NCBI RefSeq assembly: GCF_019880585.1 | Contig: NZ_JAINVV010000002.1 | Location: 1-64,000 of the forward strand | Origin: Sphingomonas colocasiae | GTDB taxonomy: Bacteria > Pseudomonadota > Alphaproteobacteria > Sphingomonadales > Sphingomonadaceae | DNA: 64,000 bases | Direction: 5' to 3' | Part shown: positions 7,357 to 16,624 of the stretch, in pieces | Numbering within the stretch: position 1 is the stretch's first letter | Layout of the letters: every line of letters begins with the position of its first letter | Translations under genes and position numbers: made by a program | The notes under the pieces: model-generated | Database searches by the model: none | Seen by the model: only the letters and a program-made list of their open reading frames with translations | Told to the model about the DNA's origin: nothing

Positions 7357-8585
7357 AGCCGATGGGTCAGGTTCCCGCCGATCTCACCGGCGAGGATGGC
7401 GAATTGCTGATCGCCGGCCGCCGCGTCACCGATATCGTCGAACAGGCGGGGAGTACGCCGCTGTTCGTCTATGATCTCGGCATCGTGCGGCGGCGCTTCG
7501 ACGCGTTGCGCGCCGCGATGCCGCCGGCGCTGTCTCTGCATTATGCGATGAAGGCCAATCCCTATCCGCCGCTGCTGGCAGCGATGACCGGGATCGTCGA
7601 CGGGATCGATGTCGCCTCGGTCGGCGAGATGCGCCTCGCCCTGTCCGCCGGCGCGGTGGCCGGACATATGTCCTTCGCCGGGCCGGGCAAGCGAGATGAG
7701 GAGATCGAGGCCGCGATCGGTGCCGGCGTCACGCTCAATTGCGAATCCGAGGGGGAGGCGGAGCGTGCCTTCGCGATTGGTGACCGCATTGGCGCGCCGC
7801 CGAGATTGGCGGTGCGCGTCAATCCCGATTTCGAACTCAAGGGATCGGGCATGCGCATGGGCGGGCGCCCGACCGCATTCGGCATCGATGCCGCGCGCGT
7901 GCCCGCACTTGTCCGAAGGATCGCGGATCGTGGCGCCCAATGGCGCGGCTTCCATATCTATAGCGGGTCGCAGGCGCTCGATCCCGAAGCGCTGATCGAA
8001 ACCCAGGCCGCCACCGTGGCGCTCGCCGCGCGGCTGGCGGAAGAGGCGGGCATGCCCCCGCCGCACGTCAATCTCGGCGGCGGGTTCGGCATTCCCTATT
8101 TCCCCAATGAGGTGCCGCTCGATATCGGGCGCATCGGCGCGGCGCTGGCCGAGACGCTGGAATTGCGGCCCGCGGCGTTGGCGAATACGGATTTCGCGAT
8201 CGAGCTCGGCCGCTGGCTGGTCGGCGAATGCGGCGTCTATCTCGCGCGCGTGATCGATCGCAAGCAAAGCCATGGCGAGACCTTCCTGGTCACCGATGGC
8301 GGCCTGCATCATCAACTCGCCGCCAGCGGCAATTTCGGCACTGTGGTGCGGCGCAACTATCCGCTGGCCGTCGCCACGCGGTTCGGCGCAGAGGTTGAGG
8401 AAAGCGCGACTGTGGTCGGCTGTCTTTGCACGCCGCTCGACGTTCTGGGCAATCAAACGGGATTGCCGCGCGCCGATGTCGGTGACATCATCGCGGTGTT
8501 CATGGCCGGCGCCTATGGTGCCAGCGCAAGCCCCTCGGGCTTCCTAGGCCACGGTCCCGCAAGGGAAATTCTGCTCGGCAACTGA
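7353..8585 (+). CDS. PLP-dependent decarboxylase, exosortase A-associated (LysA/ornithine decarboxylase fold)
   Basis: A 410-residue fold-type III PLP enzyme. The Schiff-base lysine is K67 in HYAMKANP. The glycine-rich phosphate site is NLGGGFGIPY, and the C-terminal YGASASPSGFLGH segment belongs to the dimer active site. It resembles diaminopimelate decarboxylase but belongs to the XrtA-associated group (TIGR03099, recalled). It would release CO2 from an amino acid to give an amine. Start overlap with the ligase (ATGA) suggests the ligase and decarboxylase act in one pathway, perhaps making an amine-acyl conjugate. That product is inference. A 117-base gap follows, with a 6-base hairpin (8671-8686) just before the next gene. 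Confidence 0.9.
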   Translation: MKPMGQVPADLTGEDGELLIAGRRVTDIVEQAGSTPLFVYDLGIVRRRFDALRAAMPPALSLHYAMKANPYPPLLAAMTGIVDGIDVASVGEMRLALSAGAVAGHMSFAGPGKRDEEIEAAIGAGVTLNCESEGEAERAFAIGDRIGAPPRLAVRVNPDFELKGSGMRMGGRPTAFGIDAARVPALVRRIADRGAQWRGFHIYSGSQALDPEALIETQAATVALAARLAEEAGMPPPHVNLGGGFGIPYFPNEVPLDIGRIGAALAETLELRPAALANTDFAIELGRWLVGECGVYLARVIDRKQSHGETFLVTDGGLHHQLAASGNFGTVVRRNYPLAVATRFGAEVEESATVVGCLCTPLDVLGNQTGLPRADVGDIIAVFMAGAYGASASPSGFLGHGPAREILLGN

Positions 8586-8720
8586 CGTCATCGCGCCGAT
8601 TAACCATCGATCCTAACAGAATTTTCACCTTTTTCCGGCACAAGCCATCGCATCTTCGGACCACTCCATGCGCGCCGACGGGCGCGGTGGAAATGGCCCG
8701 GAATGGGCGAAAAGGTGAAG

Positions 8721-9374
8721 ATGATGCGTGGTTCGGGCAGGATCTCCAAGCTGATGCTGGGCGCTGGCATGGCCGCGCTTTCGCTGTCCGGATGCGCCAG
8801 TGGCCCATCCGGCGGCGGTCAGCTTCCGCCCGCCGCCTTTGTTTCGATGCAGGAAGGGCCGGGTGAGGATTATATCATCGGCCCGCTCGACCAGCTCACC
8901 ATCTTCGTCTGGCGCAACCCCGAACTCGGGGCCAAGGTCCAGGTTCGCCCCGATGGCCGCATCACCACGCCGCTGATCGCCGACATGCCCGCCGTCGGCA
9001 AGACGCCGGCGATGCTGGCGCAGGATCTGAAGATCCAGCTCGGCGAATATATCAAGGATCCGCTGGTCTCGGTCATCGTCGACAACTTCTCCGGCACCTA
9101 TTCGCAGCAGATCCGCGTGGTCGGTGCGACCGAAAAGCCCGCTTCCTTGCCTTATCGCGCCAATATGACGCTGCTCGACGCGATGATCGCGGTCGGCGGC
9201 CTCTCCGAATTCGCCGCCGGCAATCGCGCGCGCCTCGTCCGCTTCGACAAGGCGACGGGCAAGCAGCGCGAATATCAGCTCAAGATCAGCCGCCTGCTCA
9301 AGCAGGGGGATGCGTCCGCCAACGTCCGCCTCGAACCCGGCGACGTCATCATCATTCCGGAAAGCGCGTTCTGA
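8721..9374 (+). CDS. XrtA-system polysaccharide export lipoprotein (Wza-like)
   Basis: The N-terminus is a lipoprotein signal ending LSLSGCAS, giving an outer-membrane lipoprotein. The polysaccharide-export domain starts near YIIGPLDQLTIFVWRNPELG, followed by SLBB-type segments (IRVVGATEKPASLPYRANMTLLDAM). Family members form the outer-membrane channel through which the polymer leaves. The start at 8721 (or the next ATG, 8724) is preferred because AAAGGTGA lies directly upstream; another ATG at 8703 is in frame. It opens the export/regulation part of the rightward arm, followed by the chain-length determinant and kinase. It fits TIGR03027 (recalled). Confidence 0.9.
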   Translation: MMRGSGRISKLMLGAGMAALSLSGCASGPSGGGQLPPAAFVSMQEGPGEDYIIGPLDQLTIFVWRNPELGAKVQVRPDGRITTPLIADMPAVGKTPAMLAQDLKIQLGEYIKDPLVSVIVDNFSGTYSQQIRVVGATEKPASLPYRANMTLLDAMIAVGGLSEFAAGNRARLVRFDKATGKQREYQLKISRLLKQGDASANVRLEPGDVIIIPESAF

Positions 9375-9404
9375 CCGCGGCCTCCAGGGGGACGATAGAC
9401 ACTC

Positions 9405-10955
9405 ATGAACGGCCTTTTCGAGGAATTGCGGATCCTGCTGCACGGCGTGTGGCATCGTCGCTGGATCGTGCTCGCCGTCGCCTGGGCGATCTGCCTGGTC
9501 GGCTGGCTGATCATCGCGATGATCCCCAACAGCTATGAATCGCAGGCGCGCGTGTTCGTGCAGATGCGGTCGATCCTGCCCGACGCCGGCGGGATCGAGG
9601 CGGTTCAGCGGCAAAAGGATATCGATCGCGTTCGCGGCACGCTGACGTCGACCGTCAATCTCGAAAAGGTCGTGCGCGGGACTGATCTGAGCCTGAAGGC
9701 GACCAACGACGCCGCGATCACCGCGCGCGCCGGCGGCCTGCAGAAGAGCATCAAGGTCGTCGCCGATCCGCTGCAGGAAGGCACGTTCCAGATCACCGCC
9801 ACCGCCAAGCAGCCCGACATGTCCGACGCGCAGAACGCCAAGCTGGCGCGCGACATCGTCCAGAAGCTGATCGACATCTTCGTCGAGGAGAATCTGGCGG
9901 GCGATCGCGCGGTCAACAGCCAGTCACTCAAATTTCTCGATGCGCAGCTCGCTGAACGCGAAAAGCAGCTTCAGGATGCCGATCAGAAGCGTTTGGCGTT
10001 CGAACAGCAGTTCATGGGGCTGTTGCCCGGCGCCGGATCGATGGCCGAGCGGCTTCAGGCATCGCGCGCCGAGATTTCGCGGATCGAGGCCGATCTGGTG
10101 TCCGCGCAGAGTGCGCTGACCACGGTCAATGCCCAGATCGCTGGCACCGCCGCCAGCACCGCGGTGCCGGGCGTGCCCGGCATGGCCGGGCCGGCCGCCA
10201 CGCGGCTAGCCCAGATCGAAGGTCAACTCGCCGATGCGCGCGCGCGCGGCTGGACCGATGCCTATCCCGATGTCGTCGCGCTGCAGAATCAGCTCGGTTC
10301 CGCGCGCGCCGCTGCCGCCGCCGAACGGCGCGTGGGTGGCGGGGGCGGGGCCAATGCCGCCAATCCGCTCTATATCTCGCTGCGCGCGATGCAGGCGGAG
10401 AAGCAATCGACCGTCGCGGCGCTCAGCGCCCGCAAGAACCAGATCCAGTCCGACATCAACCAGCTTCTTGCCCGGCAGGACGCCGATCCCGGCGTCGTCG
10501 CCGAACAGGCGCGGATCAACCGCGACTATGAAGTGCTGAAGCAGCAATATGACAAGATGCTGGCCGATCGCGAACAGGTGAAGCTGCGCGGACAGGTGCA
10601 GAGCGAAACCGACGCCGTCAGCTTCAAAGTGATCGACCCGCCCGTGCAGCCGCGCGTGCCGGTGGCGCCCAATCGCATCCTGCTGCTGGCCCTGGTGCTG
10701 GTGGTCGGCATTTGCGGCGGACTTGGTACGGCCTTTGCCCTGGGGCAACTCAAGACGACCTACACGACCGCAGAACGCCTCGCCAAGGCGAGCGGGCTGC
10801 CCGTGCTGGGATCGATCACGGAGATGCTGACCGACGCGCAGCGCGCCGAGCGACGCAAGCGCATGAAATGGTTCGCCGGCGGAACGGCGGGATTGGCGGG
10901 CGCTTTCGTGCTGCTGATCCTGGTCGAGTTCGTCCAGCGCGGCATGGTCGCCTGA
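9405..10955 (+). CDS. XrtA-system polysaccharide chain-length determinant (Wzz-like)
   Basis: A 516-residue inner-membrane protein. It has one membrane helix at about 18-40, a long helical periplasmic part with coiled-coil character (about 165-400, including KFLDAQLAEREKQLQDADQ), a proline-rich approach (PPVQPRVPVAPNR) and a second helix near residue 425. A third hydrophobic stretch lies near the C-terminus. Wzz-type co-polymerases set polymer length together with a cytoplasmic tyrosine kinase, which is the next gene here. The 30-base gap to the export gene and the GGGGGA upstream fit an operon. It corresponds to TIGR03007 (recalled). Confidence 0.9.
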   Translation: MNGLFEELRILLHGVWHRRWIVLAVAWAICLVGWLIIAMIPNSYESQARVFVQMRSILPDAGGIEAVQRQKDIDRVRGTLTSTVNLEKVVRGTDLSLKATNDAAITARAGGLQKSIKVVADPLQEGTFQITATAKQPDMSDAQNAKLARDIVQKLIDIFVEENLAGDRAVNSQSLKFLDAQLAEREKQLQDADQKRLAFEQQFMGLLPGAGSMAERLQASRAEISRIEADLVSAQSALTTVNAQIAGTAASTAVPGVPGMAGPAATRLAQIEGQLADARARGWTDAYPDVVALQNQLGSARAAAAAERRVGGGGGANAANPLYISLRAMQAEKQSTVAALSARKNQIQSDINQLLARQDADPGVVAEQARINRDYEVLKQQYDKMLADREQVKLRGQVQSETDAVSFKVIDPPVQPRVPVAPNRILLLALVLVVGICGGLGTAFALGQLKTTYTTAERLAKASGLPVLGSITEMLTDAQRAERRKRMKWFAGGTAGLAGAFVLLILVEFVQRGMVA

Positions 10956-10962
10956 GGAGGCT

Positions 10963-12024
10963 ATGGTGAACGAACATACGCCGATCAGGAAACGTGGTTC
11001 TCTGCTCGAACGCGCGTCCGAGCAGTTCGATTTCCGCAAGGCGATCGAACAGACCGCACCCGTGCTGCCCAAGGGTTTTGTTGCCAAGCCGGTTCCAGCG
11101 CCAGTCAGCGAAGCTGCACCGGCTGTCGCCGCGCCTGTGGCACCCGCCGTTGTCGCGCCTGTGGCGCCAGTGGCTGTGGTGGAGGCGCCGGTCGCGGTCG
11201 CGCCGCCTAGCCCCGCGGCACCCGAAACCGGTCCCGTCGTGCAGCCCGAACGGACGGCCGCCGCACCATCGGCGCCGCGCGCCTTTACGGGCCGTTACGG
11301 CCGGGTCGATCGCGAATTGCTGCGTGAGGCGGGATTGATCGTGCCAGATGCGCCCGCGAGCGAGCTCAGCGAAGAGTTCCGCATCGTCAAGCGCCAGTTG
11401 CTGACCGAGGCGATGGGCGGCGAAAGCGGCCGTCCGCTGTCACGCGGCCGGATGATCCTCGTCTGTTCGGCGCAGCCCAATGACGGCAAGACCTTCTGCG
11501 CGCTCAATCTGGCGCTGTCGATGGCGGCGGAGAAGGATCTGGAAGTCCTGCTGGTCGACGGAGACTTCGCCAAGCCGGAGATCGTTTCGACGCTTGGTCT
11601 CGAGCCCGGCCCCGGCCTGCTCGATGCGCTGGCCGATCCGGCATTGTCGGTCGAAAGCTGCGTGATCCGCACCGACATTCCGGGTCTTTCGGTGTTGCCG
11701 GCAGGCCGGCACACGCACAGCGATACCGAATTGCTCGCCGCCGCCCATGGCCGCGCGGTGCTTCAGGGGCTGCTCGACGTCAATCCGTCACGCATCGTCA
11801 TTTTCGATTCGCCGCCGGTGCTCGCAGCGTCGCCGGCGTCGGTACTGGCGCTCACCGTCGGGCAGACGCTCGTCGTGGTGAAGGCCGACAAGACCGGAGA
11901 AGCCGAACTGCGAGATGCGATCGGCCTGCTTTCGGGCTGCGAAAACATCCAGCTTCTGCTCAACGCCACGACCTATGCGTCGGGCGGGCGGAATTTCGGA
12001 TCCTATTATGGATATGGAGACTGA
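10963..12024 (+). CDS. XrtA-associated tyrosine autokinase (BY-kinase)
   Basis: A 353-residue cytoplasmic kinase. A Pro/Ala/Val-rich low-complexity linker spans about 41-105. The kinase domain then has a Walker A-type loop SAQPNDGKT (169-177), a Walker A' motif LLVDGDFAKPE and a Walker B motif IVIFDSPPV. A C-terminal tyrosine cluster (GSYYGYGD) is the probable autophosphorylation tail. BY-kinases cycle with the chain-length protein to control export. The start has GAGGAGG a few bases upstream. No partner phosphatase is visible in the window. Matches TIGR03018 (recalled). Confidence 0.92.
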   Translation: MVNEHTPIRKRGSLLERASEQFDFRKAIEQTAPVLPKGFVAKPVPAPVSEAAPAVAAPVAPAVVAPVAPVAVVEAPVAVAPPSPAAPETGPVVQPERTAAAPSAPRAFTGRYGRVDRELLREAGLIVPDAPASELSEEFRIVKRQLLTEAMGGESGRPLSRGRMILVCSAQPNDGKTFCALNLALSMAAEKDLEVLLVDGDFAKPEIVSTLGLEPGPGLLDALADPALSVESCVIRTDIPGLSVLPAGRHTHSDTELLAAAHGRAVLQGLLDVNPSRIVIFDSPPVLAASPASVLALTVGQTLVVVKADKTGEAELRDAIGLLSGCENIQLLLNATTYASGGRNFGSYYGYGD

Positions 12025-12026
12025 CC

Positions 12027-13637
12027 ATGCGGGCTGACCAGAAAGCCCTGATCGTCGTCGCATGTCTCGCCTCGGGTGCGATCGCCGCGCCCGCACAGGC
12101 CGAGAAGCGCATTTCGCCCTATATCGAGATCGGCCAGGTGGTGGAGGCCGACCTCAATAATGGCGGCGACGTGCTGACCTACACCAATGTGGCGGTCGGC
12201 ATCGAAGCGAGCGTGCGCAATTCGCGCACCGAAGTGCAGATCAGCTATCGTTACGACCGCCGCTTCGATTACGATCGGAATATCGACGTCAACGAGACGC
12301 ATACCGGCTTGGCGCGCATCAGCCAGCAACTCGTGCCCAATCTGCTGTCGTTCGAAGCGGGCGGCATCGCCACGCGCTCTCGCGTCGACATTCGCGGCGC
12401 CGCGCCGCAGGTCGGCGGATCGAGCTCGAACAACACGACGCAGGTCTATTCGGCCTATGCGGGGCCGACGCTGGCTACCAATCTGGGTGCGCTCGATGTC
12501 GGCGCGGCCTATCGTTTCGGCTACACCAAGGTCGAGGATGTGACGACGCTGCGCCTGCCCACCGGGCAGCAGCGGCTGGATGGCTATGATGATGCCACCG
12601 CGCATTTCGTGACCGCCAATGTCGGTATGCGGCCCGGCGAATTGCCCGTCGGCTGGCAGATCAGCGGCGCGTTCGAGCGCGAGAATGTCGGGCAGCTCGA
12701 CCAGCGCTTCGAGGGCAAGTTCATCCGCGGCGACCTGACCGTGCCGGTCTCGCCCACGCTCGCTCTGGTCGGCGGCGTCGGATATGAGGATATCGAGATC
12801 AGCCAGCGCGACGCGCTGCGCGACACCAATGGCGCGCCGGTGGTCGGAAACGACGGGCGCTTCATCACCGATCCCGCGTCGCCGCGTCAGCTCGCCTATG
12901 ATCAGGATGGCCTGATCTACGACGCGGGCGTGATGTGGCGGCCAAGCCGGCGCACGCAGTTGGAGGCGCGCGCCGGGCGGCGCTATGGCGGCACCACCGT
13001 CTTCGGCTCGTTCACGCATCAGATGTCGTCCGCATCGGGCGTCTCGGTGGTCGTCTATGACGGCGTCGAGAGCTTCGGCCGGTTGCTTCAGGACAATGTC
13101 TCGCGCCTGCCGACCAATTTCAACGTGGCGAGCAGCCGCTTCGGTGGCGGCTTCAACGGCTGCGTCTTCGGCGCGAATGGCGGCGGTGGGGGGGGATGCC
13201 TGGACGATGTGTTCCAGTCCATCAACACCGCCAATTTCCGCAATCGCGGGATCACGGGCATCTACACGGCGGCGCGTGGGCCGATCTCGCTCGGGTTCGG
13301 GCTAGGCTATGCGCAGCGCAAATATTTCGCGCCGCGCTTCGGCAATGCCTTCTCGCTCGATGGGGTGAAGGATGAGAGCTGGTTCGCCCAGGCCTATTAC
13401 GGTTATGCGCTGACCGATCACTCCGGTTTGGATTTCAACGCCTATCTCGACTATTACAAGAGCGGCATTCCCAATGCGGAGAGCGTGCTCGGCACCGGCG
13501 TCATGGGCACCTATTACCACAATTTCAGCCGCAACCTGAGCGCGAGCGCGACGGGCCAGCTTTATTCGAGCGACCAGAACGGGTTCGAGGACTCGTTGAT
13601 CGCCTCGCTCTGGCTGGCGATGCGGCTGCAATATTGA
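12027..13637 (+). CDS. XrtA-associated outer-membrane beta-barrel protein (TIGR03016-type)
   Basis: A 536-residue protein with a signal peptide (MRADQKALIVVACLASGAIA, cleavage near APAQA). Alternating beta-strand segments rich in aromatic residues follow, ending in a C-terminal ...WLAMRLQY typical of outer-membrane barrels. It fits the PEP-CTERM-associated outer-membrane family TIGR03016 (recalled), probably a porin-like part of the export path. Two bases separate it from the kinase. Proteins of this type in sphingomonads are sometimes labelled YajC in databases; nothing in this sequence supports that. Residues about 375-395 contain a glycine/cysteine insert (NGCVFGANGGGGGGC). Confidence 0.82.
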   Translation: MRADQKALIVVACLASGAIAAPAQAEKRISPYIEIGQVVEADLNNGGDVLTYTNVAVGIEASVRNSRTEVQISYRYDRRFDYDRNIDVNETHTGLARISQQLVPNLLSFEAGGIATRSRVDIRGAAPQVGGSSSNNTTQVYSAYAGPTLATNLGALDVGAAYRFGYTKVEDVTTLRLPTGQQRLDGYDDATAHFVTANVGMRPGELPVGWQISGAFERENVGQLDQRFEGKFIRGDLTVPVSPTLALVGGVGYEDIEISQRDALRDTNGAPVVGNDGRFITDPASPRQLAYDQDGLIYDAGVMWRPSRRTQLEARAGRRYGGTTVFGSFTHQMSSASGVSVVVYDGVESFGRLLQDNVSRLPTNFNVASSRFGGGFNGCVFGANGGGGGGCLDDVFQSINTANFRNRGITGIYTAARGPISLGFGLGYAQRKYFAPRFGNAFSLDGVKDESWFAQAYYGYALTDHSGLDFNAYLDYYKSGIPNAESVLGTGVMGTYYHNFSRNLSASATGQLYSSDQNGFEDSLIASLWLAMRLQY

Positions 13638-13656
13638 CGGAAGGCGGACTGAGACG

Positions 13657-14685
13657 ATGTACAGCGACTATTACGGCCTGAACGCCCGGCCTTTCCAGCT
13701 TACGCCGGACCCGCGTTTCTATTTCGACAGCGCCACCCATCGCAAGGCGATGGCCTATCTCGGCTATGGCCTGGCGCAGGGAGAGGGCTTCATCGCCATC
13801 ACCGGCGAGATCGGCAGCGGCAAGACCACGCTGGTCGGCCATCTGATGGCGACGATCGACGCGGCGCGGCTGACCGCGATCAAGATCGTCTCCACCCAGA
13901 TCGAAGGCGACGACATGCTGCGCATGACCGCGCAGGCGATGGGGCTTTCGAGCGACGGGCTGGAAAAGGCGCAGATCCTGGAACGGATCGAGCGCTTCCT
14001 GGTCGGCCAGGCGCAGGAAGGCAAGCGGACGCTGCTGATCGTCGACGAGGCGCAGAACCTGACGGTCTCTGCTCTCGAAGAGCTGCGCATGCTTTCCAAC
14101 TTCCAGATCGAGGGGCAGGCACTGCTCCAGATCTTTCTGCTGGGGCAGCCCGAGTTCCGCGCGCGGCTCAACGGATCGGAGCGGCTGGAGCAATTGCGCC
14201 AGCGCGTGATCGCGACGCATCATCTCGAACCTATGCAGGCCGAGGAGATCGAGCCTTATATCGTCCACCGTCTGTCGCTCGCCGGCTGGACCGGCAACCC
14301 GCAGTTCACGCCGCAGGCCTATGCCGAGATGTATCGCCATAGCGAGGGCGTGCCGCGCCGGCTGAACGCGCTGGCGAGCCGGGTGATGCTGTACGGTGCG
14401 GTCGAGCAGCTTGGCACGATCGAAGCCGATGATGTCGCTACCGTGATTGCGGACATGGAGGGGGATACCCCGACCGAATCGCTGCGCCGGCCAGCCGCCG
14501 TGCCGACGGCGTCGCAGGCCGCGGCTGCGGTCGATGAATCGCTTTCGGCCCGGATCGCCTTGCTCGAGACGCGGCTGGAGGAGCAGGAAACGGCGCTCCG
14601 CCGCGTGCTGACTTTGCTGATTGACTGGGCGGAGGCCGATCGCCAGTCGCCCGATCTGTCGCTGATCCGGGAAAGCGCCGCCTGA
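13657..14685 (+). CDS. XrtA-associated ATPase (ExeA/GspA-like AAA)
   Basis: A 342-residue AAA ATPase beginning YYGLNARPFQLTPDPRFYF, the ExeA-like opening. Walker A is GEIGSGKT (50-57) and Walker B is LLIVDEAQNL. A C-terminal coiled segment (LLETRLEEQETALRRVL) follows. Homologous ATPases help assemble or energise envelope secretion structures. In this locus type it is a conserved companion of the exosortase (TIGR03015, recalled). It lies between the outer-membrane protein and the deacetylase with small gaps, in the same operon. Its exact partner is not known to me. Confidence 0.88.
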   Translation: MYSDYYGLNARPFQLTPDPRFYFDSATHRKAMAYLGYGLAQGEGFIAITGEIGSGKTTLVGHLMATIDAARLTAIKIVSTQIEGDDMLRMTAQAMGLSSDGLEKAQILERIERFLVGQAQEGKRTLLIVDEAQNLTVSALEELRMLSNFQIEGQALLQIFLLGQPEFRARLNGSERLEQLRQRVIATHHLEPMQAEEIEPYIVHRLSLAGWTGNPQFTPQAYAEMYRHSEGVPRRLNALASRVMLYGAVEQLGTIEADDVATVIADMEGDTPTESLRRPAAVPTASQAAAAVDESLSARIALLETRLEEQETALRRVLTLLIDWAEADRQSPDLSLIRESAA

Positions 14686-14711
14686 GGCTCGCCGCGCGTA
14701 GGGAGCCACAG

Positions 14712-15554
14712 ATGAACAATGCGCTTTCGGTCGATATCGAGGACTGGTTCCAGGTCGGCGCGTTCGAGACGACCATCTCGCGCGACGACTGGAGCCGGCT
14801 TGAGCATCGCGTCGAGCGTAACAGCGACGCGGTGCTCGCGCTGTTCGCGCGCACCGGCGTCAAGGCGACCTTCTTCACATTGGGCTGGGTGGCGGAGCGT
14901 TATCCGGCGCTGATCCGCCGCATCGTCGAACAGGGGCATGAGGTGGCCAGCCATGGCTGGGACCATATCCGCGTCTTCACGATGACCGCCGAACAGTTCC
15001 GCGCCGATATCGATCGCACGCGCAAGACGCTGGAGGATGCCGGCGGCCAGGCGGTGACAGGTTATCGCGCGCCGAGCTTCTCCATCGACAAGCGCACGCC
15101 CTGGGCACATCCGATCCTGGCGGAACAGGGCTATGCCTATTCGTCGAGCGTCGCACCCTTGCGTCACGATCACTATGGCTGGCCCGAAGCGCCGCGCTTC
15201 GCTTTTCGGCCGGTCGCGGACAGTCCATTGATCGAACTGCCCGTCACCACCGCGGAGATCGGCGCGCGGCGATTGGCATTGGGCGGCGGCTTCTTCCGCG
15301 TTCTGCCCTATGCGCTCACGCGCTGGGCGATCGGCCGCGTCTTCGCCGGTGAACAGCGGCCCGCCATCTTCTATTTCCATCCATGGGACATGGATCCGGG
15401 CCAGCCGCGCGTCGCCGATGCGCCGCTGCGATCCAAGCTGCGCCATTATACCAACCTTGCCGCGATGGAAGGCAAGCTGGAGCGGCTGATCGGCGAGTTT
15501 CCCTGGGGGCGGACCGATGCCGTCGCCGCCGCCGAAGCGAAGCGCGCGGCATGA
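14712..15554 (+). CDS. XrtA-system polysaccharide deacetylase
   Basis: A 280-residue NodB-homology enzyme. Its metal/base motif is VDIEDWFQV (D8), and the HxxxH-type motif is in HEVASHGWDH. The YRAPSFS segment and a C-terminal DUF3473-like region (YFHPWDMDPGQPR) follow. It would remove N-acetyl groups from amino sugars of the exported polymer. No signal peptide is evident, as is usual for this XrtA-associated group (TIGR03006, recalled), so it may act on lipid-linked intermediates at the cytoplasmic face. Its TGA overlaps the FemAB-like start (ATGA). Confidence 0.9.
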   Translation: MNNALSVDIEDWFQVGAFETTISRDDWSRLEHRVERNSDAVLALFARTGVKATFFTLGWVAERYPALIRRIVEQGHEVASHGWDHIRVFTMTAEQFRADIDRTRKTLEDAGGQAVTGYRAPSFSIDKRTPWAHPILAEQGYAYSSSVAPLRHDHYGWPEAPRFAFRPVADSPLIELPVTTAEIGARRLALGGGFFRVLPYALTRWAIGRVFAGEQRPAIFYFHPWDMDPGQPRVADAPLRSKLRHYTNLAAMEGKLERLIGEFPWGRTDAVAAAEAKRAA

Positions 15555-16624
15555 ACGCGCCATTCTCACTCGCAGCGACGAACATCCGATCGGTCGATTT
15601 CTCGGACGTTCAGGACTTGGCGCGCATCGACGCCTATGTTCAAGCGCATCCCGATGGCTCGCCCTTTCACCTCACCGCCTGGGGCAGGGCGGTCGCGAAG
15701 GGATGCCGCCAGCGCGCGCATTGCCTGATCGCGGAAAGCGGAACGGGTGTGATTTCGGGCGTGTTACCGCTGACCGAGTTGCGATCGCGCCTGTTCGGCC
15801 GCGCCTTGATCTCCAACGGTTTCGCTGTTCGTGGCGGGCCGCTCGCCGATGACGAACGCGCAGGCCGCGCACTGGTCGACGCGTCATGGTCGATGGCGCA
15901 AGCTCTGGGTGTGCCGAGCGTCGAACTGCGCGGTCCCGTGCCCGAAAGCCCGGACTGGCAGGTGATCGACGATCGCTACGCCAATTTCTCGCGTCCGCTC
16001 GGGCAAAGCGATGAAGCCGATCTCCTTGCCATTCCCCGCAAGCAGCGCGCCGAGGTTCGCCGGTCGCTCGGTTTCGACCTGGACGTGGCGGTCGGGCGAG
16101 GGGCGGCGGAGCGCGCGGCGCATTATGCGGTCTATGCCGAGAGTGTCCGCAACCTGGGCACGCCGGTCTTTCCGCGCGCGCTGTTCGATGCGGTGCTCGA
16201 CAGTTTCGGTGAAGATGCGGACATATTGGTCGTGCGGCAGCAGGGCGTGCCGGTGGCGGCCGTGCTGTCGCTCTATCATGGGGGTGTCGTCATGCCTTAT
16301 TGGGGGGGCGGCACGCATGCGGCGCGAACATGGCGCGCCAATGACCGCATGTATTACGAGCTGATGAAACATGCGCGTGCACGCGGCTGTTCGCATTTCG
16401 ACTTCGGACGATCGAAGCCGGGCACCGGCGCCTTCACCTTCAAGAAGAATTGGGGATTCGAGCCCCGGCCACTCAGCTATGCCATGCGTATCGCCGATGG
16501 CGCCACGCCGCGCGAGATCAATCCGCTCAATCCCAAATATCGCCTGAAGATCGCGGCGTGGCAGAAACTGCCCCTGCCGGTCGCGAACCTGATCGGCCCG
16601 TTCATTTCCAGGGGGCTTGGATGA
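15551..16624 (+). CDS. FemAB-family XrtA-associated aminoacyl/acyltransferase
   Basis: A 357-residue protein with the FemAB/GNAT-type double fold. PFHLTAWGRAV lies near residue 37, RKQRAEVRRSLG near 165, and the C-terminal HFDFGRSKPGTGAFTFKKNWG motif is typical of TIGR03019 (recalled). FemAB enzymes add amino acids from aminoacyl-tRNA, and relatives in polysaccharide loci acylate sugars. The ATG overlaps the preceding stop and its stop overlaps the next ATG, so it is tightly coupled to the deacetylase and glycosyltransferase. That fits modification of the free amine the deacetylase creates, an inference. This is the second acyltransferase in the locus. Confidence 0.88.
   Translation: MNAPFSLAATNIRSVDFSDVQDLARIDAYVQAHPDGSPFHLTAWGRAVAKGCRQRAHCLIAESGTGVISGVLPLTELRSRLFGRALISNGFAVRGGPLADDERAGRALVDASWSMAQALGVPSVELRGPVPESPDWQVIDDRYANFSRPLGQSDEADLLAIPRKQRAEVRRSLGFDLDVAVGRGAAERAAHYAVYAESVRNLGTPVFPRALFDAVLDSFGEDADILVVRQQGVPVAAVLSLYHGGVVMPYWGGGTHAARTWRANDRMYYELMKHARARGCSHFDFGRSKPGTGAFTFKKNWGFEPRPLSYAMRIADGATPREINPLNPKYRLKIAAWQKLPLPVANLIGPFISRGLG

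Noticed and set aside
12027-13637. YajC translocase subunit
   Set aside because: The protein has a signal peptide and barrel-like strands and bears no resemblance to a small single-helix YajC.
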